Shown: piece after piece, positions 23,848 to 26,784 of the stretch
Layout of the letters: each line of letters begins with the position of its first letter
Numbering within the stretch: the first letter of the stretch is position 1
From: a virus
DNA: 26,784 nucleotides
IMG/VR virus record: IMGVR_UViG_3300029787_000271
Location: 1-26,784 of that record
Strand: one strand, 5' to 3'
Translations under genes and position numbers: made by a program
The notes under the pieces: generated by a model
What the model was told of the DNA's origin: nothing
The model's input: the letters and a program-made list of their open reading frames with translations, nothing else
The model's database searches: none

Positions 23848-24831
23848 TTAAATGTCTAGTGATGGCAAAGAATTAAGTACGTCATTCAGTGCCTGTTTTG
23901 TTTGTGTTCTTACACCTTCATTGTGCTTAAGCATATCCGCATTGATCCCACGGTCAGTTATCGCTTCACGTAACTTCTTATGGGCAACTTGCATATCCGC
24001 ATTACCGTCGAAGTTGAACCGTTCAAGCACCTTTATCATGCGCTCTACGTGTTCAACTGCTGAGTTTTGGAATTGATTCCTATCGGGGTTGTTCTTGTAC
24101 CCTCCCGAAAAGTCTAGCTTCTTAGCCAAGTGTTCTATGTGTTTAATAGTTTCTTCCCACACCCCTCTCGTAAACTTATTAAACCGCTCTCGCTGTTGTC
24201 TATCTATGTAGCTGGTCGCTACATCAACACCTTCTTGAGCTATCCTAGTGATGAAGTTATCGTCGACTACATCTATCTCGAAGTCGATATAGAACTTAGC
24301 TATCATCTCCTCCTTTGTTTTTGGATAGTCGTCCGGGTTGAACAGCCCACCACGTAACGCCTGATCTGCGACCACCGCATCGTCGTAACCATTTGCGAAT
24401 GGCCCATGAAGACAATCTAACTGCTGTTGTTTAAAACCACTTATTGTCTCGACATACTCGTTAAGGTCTGTTGATGGGATCACGAACCCACCACGTTTTG
24501 ACCAAGGATAAGCTAACCTAGCGTGCGTGTTCCTAGCTTGACCTCTAAGAAACAACACCTTATCTAGTGGCTTCCATCCCACCAAGATCCTCTTGAGATA
24601 ACTGTCGTTCTTGACCGACTCGGAAGAAACAGCGTTAATGCCTTGAACTTGTGCTTTGGCTTTCGTGTCTTTCACTGTAAGTGTAGGTTCACCACAATGT
24701 AGCTGAACCATTGCCATGCTCGATTGAATCGATGGTACATAAGCATCAGGGATCTCGATGCTTGAGGGTTGGTGAATATCCGAAAAGCTCGGATAGTTAT
24801 TTGTCGTATTTTCTTGTGTATTTACACTCAT
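23848..24831 (-). CDS. Conserved phage protein of the MoxR-VWA module, DUF3150-like
   Basis: 327 residues. After a low-complexity start come RLAYPWSKRGGFVIPSTDL (about 105-123), then helical segments, GGLFNPDDYPKTKEEMIAKF (about 160-180) and a long helical C-terminus. This pattern (a GG-x-VIP segment, then a DYP motif, then F-x-F) resembles phage proteins next to MoxR/VWA pairs and recalls DUF3150; the match is from memory and uncertain. It may be the adaptor or client of the ATPase. Its first codons contain the operator-like palindrome and repeat the start of the 73-residue gene. AGGA is found eight bases upstream of the ATG. Confidence 0.6.
   Translation of the reverse strand: MSVNTQENTTNNYPSFSDIHQPSSIEIPDAYVPSIQSSMAMVQLHCGEPTLTVKDTKAKAQVQGINAVSSESVKNDSYLKRILVGWKPLDKVLFLRGQARNTHARLAYPWSKRGGFVIPSTDLNEYVETISGFKQQQLDCLHGPFANGYDDAVVADQALRGGLFNPDDYPKTKEEMIAKFYIDFEIDVVDDNFITRIAQEGVDVATSYIDRQQRERFNKFTRGVWEETIKHIEHLAKKLDFSGGYKNNPDRNQFQNSAVEHVERMIKVLERFNFDGNADMQVAHKKLREAITDRGINADMLKHNEGVRTQTKQALNDVLNSLPSLDI
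24816..24827. promoter_or_regulatory. Operator-like palindrome inside a gene start, site 3
   Basis: GTGTA-TT-TACAC lies within codons 2-5 of the 327-residue gene, in the same register as site 2. The surrounding 24 bases differ from site 2 at one base. Confidence 0.45.
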
Positions 24832-24841
24832 ACTTTATTTC

Positions 24842-25117
24842 CTATTTGCCAATGTGTTGAATGTCATCTTTCGGGATGACCTGATATGCGCCTTTGTTGT
24901 ACGCGGGCGCGATTGTGTAACCGTCACTCTTAGGATAAGACCTCACTGATGTAGTGTGCGCCTTGCCTTGGTGTGATGGATACTTGTCTACCCTGTATGC
25001 CGCAGGTAGTTCTTGTCGAACCAGAGGCTTGTCGTCTCTGACTCGGTAAGACCTTTTGATAAGTCTACGTTTCTTTCGACCTGAAAGATCGCAGCTCATG
25101 TTTCCGTGAATAATCAT
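24842..25117 (-). CDS. Basic conserved phage protein, 91 aa
   Basis: First gene of the large minus-strand block. ATG 25117 follows GGGAGG by 11 bases; a second Met at residue 7 (25099) is an alternative start. The product is Arg/Lys-rich (SGRKKRRLIKRSYRVRDDKP), with YPSHQGKAHTTSVRSYPKSD and then YTIAPAYNKGAYQVIP, which resembles the C-terminal part of a common phage family of unknown function. Probably a nucleic-acid-binding protein. Between its ribosome site and ATG lies a GTGTA-N2-TACAC palindrome, which suggests translational or transcriptional control at the head of the operon. Confidence 0.65.
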   Translation of the reverse strand: MIIHGNMSCDLSGRKKRRLIKRSYRVRDDKPLVRQELPAAYRVDKYPSHQGKAHTTSVRSYPKSDGYTIAPAYNKGAYQVIPKDDIQHIGK

Positions 25118-25129
25118 GTGTAACTACAC
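25118..25129. promoter_or_regulatory. Operator-like palindrome between ribosome site and ATG, site 4
   Basis: GTGTA-AC-TACAC directly abuts the ATG of the 91-residue gene and separates it from GGGAGG. A protein bound here would block initiation; as RNA, a GUGU/ACAC hairpin with a 4-base loop would pull the ribosome site closer to the start. Confidence 0.45.
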
Positions 25130-25161
25130 CTCCCTAGTGCCGATACCGTGTCTCGTAATTC

Positions 25162-25177
25162 TTGTGTCATTACACAA
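25162..25177. promoter_or_regulatory. Operator-like palindrome in the leader, site 5
   Basis: TTGTGTCATTACACAA, the exact reverse complement of the core of site 1 at 18414-18433; 18 bases match if AT is added on the right. It lies about 45 bases downstream of the first gene's ATG position in the leader and about 55 bases after the predicted -10 element. Two near-identical 18-bp sites about 6.7 kb apart in front of two gene clusters fit a shared regulator. Confidence 0.55.
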
Positions 25178-25231
25178 ATTCTCCGTAAGTTGTTGTGGTG
25201 GGGGACACATATATCTCCCATTCATATATCT

Positions 25232-25250
25232 ATTATACCATACGTGTCAA
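25232..25250 (-). promoter_or_regulatory. Extended -10 promoter for the minus-strand block
   Basis: On the minus strand, TGGTATAAT is a perfect -10 (TATAAT, 25232-25237) with a TG extension. A perfect TTGACA (25245-25250) lies only seven bases upstream, too close to pair with this -10; it would instead be -35 for a poor -10 near 25225. Transcription should start near 25225, giving a leader of about 108 bases to the first gene. Confidence 0.55.
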
Positions 25251-25270
25251 GTAGTACCATATGGTGTTAT

Positions 25271-25659
25271 GTAATTGTAAGTAATGTAATGTTCTGTAAT
25301 GTTCTATATTGTTCTGTTGTGTAGGTGGGTAAGTACTTGATAAATAAGTAATGTTCTAATGTTCGGTAAATGGACGAAATTGTGAGGGGGTGTGAATGTG
25401 CGAAAGAAGAGAGCGAACATTCTTTTTCTTTTAGAAACTCAGAATGTTTTCATTGTATATAGACCCCTAACCGAACATTATAAAAATATAAATATATATA
25501 TATATATATAAATAAATAATACTAATACTTACCATTACTTACAATTACTTACCACGTTTGTAATGTTCGTTTTTGCCTCTTTGAAACCGAACATTAGCGG
25601 AACATTGCATACCTTTTACCGAACATTGCGCGTCAGGCGGGGCTTTCCAGCCGAACATT
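25271..25659. other. Candidate replication origin: 11 iterons, TA tract and flanking inverted repeat
   Basis: AATGTTC or its complement GAACATT occurs 11 times exactly. AATGTTC begins at 25288, 25298, 25350, 25358 and 25562; GAACATT at 25415, 25473, 25589, 25600, 25621 and 25653. Several extend to CCGAACATTA. In the middle are a (TA) tract (about 25493-25510) and three tandem 10-bp repeats of TACTTACNAN (25526-25555). A 16-bp inverted repeat, GTAATTGTAAGTAATG (25271-25286) and its complement (25533-25548), flanks the AT-rich part. Iterons beside an AT-rich unwinding tract are typical of origins. No gene fits here. Confidence 0.55.
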
Positions 25660-25676
25660 ACCCGCCACGCGGCATA

Positions 25677-25832
25677 GAGAACTGGTTTCGGTTTTTTGTG
25701 TAATTACATAAATTTCTTAGGGAGACGCGCTACGCTGTGCTTAAGGACTTGTGGAAGGGGGCGACGCTACGCAGAGAACTGGTTTCGGATCGGCGGTGGT
25801 GTGGTGCGGAGCAGCATCGAGAACTGGTTTCG
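25677..25832. repeat. Three direct repeats of GAGAACTGGTTTCG
   Basis: Exact copies begin at 25677, 25774 and 25819; the first two share the next G. They lie between the candidate origin and the 66-residue gene. The pieces between them are GC-rich and unrelated to each other, apart from short CGCTACG stretches before the second copy. They may be protein-binding sites or recombination remnants. Confidence 0.6.
25696..25711. promoter_or_regulatory. Operator-like palindrome, degenerate site 6
   Basis: TTGTGTAATTACATAA matches the TTGTGTNATNACACAA pattern with one mismatch in the right arm and is perfectly symmetrical over TGTAATTACA. It lies just after the first GAGAACTGGTTTCG repeat. Confidence 0.4.
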
Positions 25833-25834
25833 AA

Positions 25835-25850
25835 GGGAGCCGAAGCTCCC
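25835..25850 (-). terminator. UUCG-tetraloop terminator after the 66-residue gene
   Basis: On the minus strand GGGAGC-TTCG-GCTCCC lies seven bases after the stop of the 66-residue gene and is followed by TTCGAAA. A 6-bp GC-rich stem closed by UUCG is very stable. The T tract is short, so efficiency is uncertain. Confidence 0.6.
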
Positions 25851-25856
25851 TGTTGG

Positions 25857-26057
25857 TTAGATGATGTTGTTGTACCAAGCCAGCCATAATGAAAACGTGG
25901 CCCAGAATGTAAACACAATCGCGCATACATTTCTGATATGTTGCCGTCTAAAGAAGATTCTGTCTCTCTCTGCTACGGCATCGGATAGTAATTTATCTAA
26001 TTTTTCCTGCTCTTCTTCCCATCTCGCGTGAGCAATTTGTCTCTCTGTCTCTGTCAT
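25857..26057 (-). CDS. Small membrane protein with N-terminal coiled coil, 66 aa
   Basis: ATG at 26057 has AAGGA about seven bases upstream. Residues 1-40 are charged and helical (RWEEEQEKLDKLLSDAVAERD). Residues 45-61 (VCAIVFTFWATFSLWLAWY) form one hydrophobic segment, so the protein is probably anchored by a C-terminal helix with the coiled coil in the cytoplasm. Size and layout would suit a holin-like or other small phage membrane protein, but no family is recognised. A stem-loop follows it and another precedes it, so it may be a separate transcript. Confidence 0.6.
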   Translation of the reverse strand: MTETERQIAHARWEEEQEKLDKLLSDAVAERDRIFFRRQHIRNVCAIVFTFWATFSLWLAWYNNII

Positions 26058-26075
26058 TTTGTTTCCTTAAGTAGT

Positions 26076-26093
26076 GGGGGGCCGAAACCCCCC
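26076..26093 (-). terminator. G6/C6 stem-loop after the right-hand gene
   Basis: On the minus strand GGGGGG-TTTCGG-CCCCCC begins eight bases after the stop of the right-hand partial gene and just upstream of the 66-residue gene's ribosome site. It is a strong hairpin without a T tract, either a terminator or an element limiting read-through. Confidence 0.5.
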
Positions 26094-26101
26094 GGTTTAG
26101 T

Positions 26102-26784
26102 TTAGCTGAAGTCACAATCTACATCGTCGTCTGACTCTACATCGTCGTCTGACTCTACATCGTCGGCATCTGAACCATCCGCTTCCGCCCATTGTTCCGG
26201 CGTTCCGCCTACCGCTATGAATAGCTGTTCAAGTATGCGCCCCACTTCAATCATATCGACATTGTCGGGTATGACTTCAAATGCGGTTAGATCGTTGCGC
26301 GTTGCCAGTGCAATTTCGACCATCGATTTGATCTCAACCTCTGGCTCTGGCTTTTCAACCTCTGGCTTAAAACCTCTTATGAACATCTGAACGATTTGGT
26401 TCACGTTTTTCCGATGCCCCTCGATAGTCGATTTGACGTTGTCGCCATATACGCTACCGATCTTCTTAGGAGTCATTTTGTAAATCTTATTGAACTCGGT
26501 AACCAATGGCTCATCGTTCTTAAGCTTTACATCGGATCTTTCCGCCTGTCCTCTATGCAATGGCTTAATCAGTTTATTTCTGACCGTGTCATGCGTTTTC
26601 TTCTCAACCTCGGTCATATGTTCCTTGACCGCTGGCGGAAGTTTCGTCATAGACGTGTAGAGTAGGTCGCCGTCAAGTTCGCCATCTGTTGTAAAGAATT
26701 GGCGTATCGCTTCTTTCCAATCTTCGAGATCCTTAGATGCGGTCTCTTGTGATTGTCCGACTATTAAGCCTGACGCGGTAACCG
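26102..26784 (-). CDS. Hypothetical protein with acidic repeat tail, 5' partial at the window edge
   Basis: The frame stays open from the first visible Met (26650) to the right edge, and the extra 44 residues (SQETASKDLEDWKEAIRQFF ... DLLYTSM) read like protein, so the true start lies outside. The body is helical and mixed-charge (VKEHMTEVEKKTHDTVRNK, KNVNQIVQMFIRGF). The end is strongly acidic, with VESDDD repeated. Acidic tails are seen in SSBs, scaffold proteins and DNA mimics; none of these is specifically supported. Family not recognised. Confidence 0.6.
   Translation of the reverse strand, partial: VTASGLIVGQSQETASKDLEDWKEAIRQFFTTDGELDGDLLYTSMTKLPPAVKEHMTEVEKKTHDTVRNKLIKPLHRGQAERSDVKLKNDEPLVTEFNKIYKMTPKKIGSVYGDNVKSTIEGHRKNVNQIVQMFIRGFKPEVEKPEPEVEIKSMVEIALATRNDLTAFEVIPDNVDMIEVGRILEQLFIAVGGTPEQWAEADGSDADDVESDDDVESDDDVDCDFS
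26119..26166. repeat. 18-bp tandem repeat encoding the acidic tail
   Basis: CTACATCGTCGTCTGACT occurs at 26119-26136 and 26137-26154, with a partial third copy to 26166. The 18-bp period keeps frame and encodes the DDVESD repeats of the gene above, consistent with recent slippage or unequal exchange. Confidence 0.75.

Noticed and set aside
25225-25250. Classical sigma70 promoter from the perfect TTGACA and TATAAT
   Set aside because: They are only seven bases apart, so they cannot act as one -35/-10 pair; the TG-extended -10 alone is the supported call.
25730-25930. Two minus-strand frames of 61 and 66 residues over the repeat region
   Set aside because: They run antisense-frame through the UUCG terminator and the 66-residue membrane protein gene, have no ribosome site, and their composition is unlike the neighbours.

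Overview
The window looks like part of the genome of a tailed double-stranded DNA phage, probably one infecting an aquatic or marine bacterium. The reasons are a dense bank of small overlapping genes, a full phage replication set (primase-helicase, family A DNA polymerase, ssDNA-binding protein, SNF2 helicase, two PD-(D/E)XK nucleases) and a giant virion-type protein. The polymerase has Leu at the position equivalent to E. coli residue 762, a form common in marine virus surveys. I see no integrase, tRNA, rRNA, insertion sequence or classical CRISPR array.

Layout. Positions 2-5542 (+ strand) hold a giant protein of more than 1,840 residues with an HEMTH metallopeptidase motif; it is open at the left edge. 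It converges at a stem-loop (5548-5577) on a block of minus-strand genes running from about 25117 down to 5633. In transcription order these are: a basic conserved protein; a MoxR-like AAA ATPase / VWA-metallopeptidase module (24831-21119); three unrecognised proteins (21059-18716); a structured non-coding stretch (18447-18690); a 44-residue protein; a VRR-NUC nuclease; an HTH/DUF3310-like fusion; a 215-residue protein with RAMP/Cas7-like features and its 166-residue partner; a 393-bp pentanucleotide array; a 60-residue protein; DNA polymerase; two small proteins; a Cas4/AddB-like nuclease; a basic HNH-like protein; an SNF2 helicase; three small conserved proteins; the ssDNA-binding protein; the AEP primase-helicase; and a 71-residue protein. 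To the right, 25118-25856 is a gene-free control region with an extended -10 promoter, palindromic operator-like sites, 11 copies of a 7-bp iteron around a TA-rich tract (candidate origin) and three 14-bp direct repeats. Two more minus-strand genes follow, the last open at the right edge.

Most striking element. The non-coding stretch 15969-16361, read on the minus strand, is built almost entirely of 5-nt words of the form G-K-Y-N-N. The first three positions are nearly fixed, and the last two take all 16 dinucleotides. Six 4-nt GGCA words reset the register, 59, 64, 59, 60 and 59 bp apart in transcription order, so each unit is GGCA plus 11 or 12 words. It cannot be coding (period 5) and it is not a CRISPR. 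It lies directly downstream of two co-translated conserved phage genes, one of which has a glycine-rich C-terminal loop like that of RAMP (Cas7-type) RNA-binding proteins. I propose that array and genes form one undescribed system, perhaps an RNA or DNA filament read in a 5-nt register. The array structure is read directly; the function is inference.
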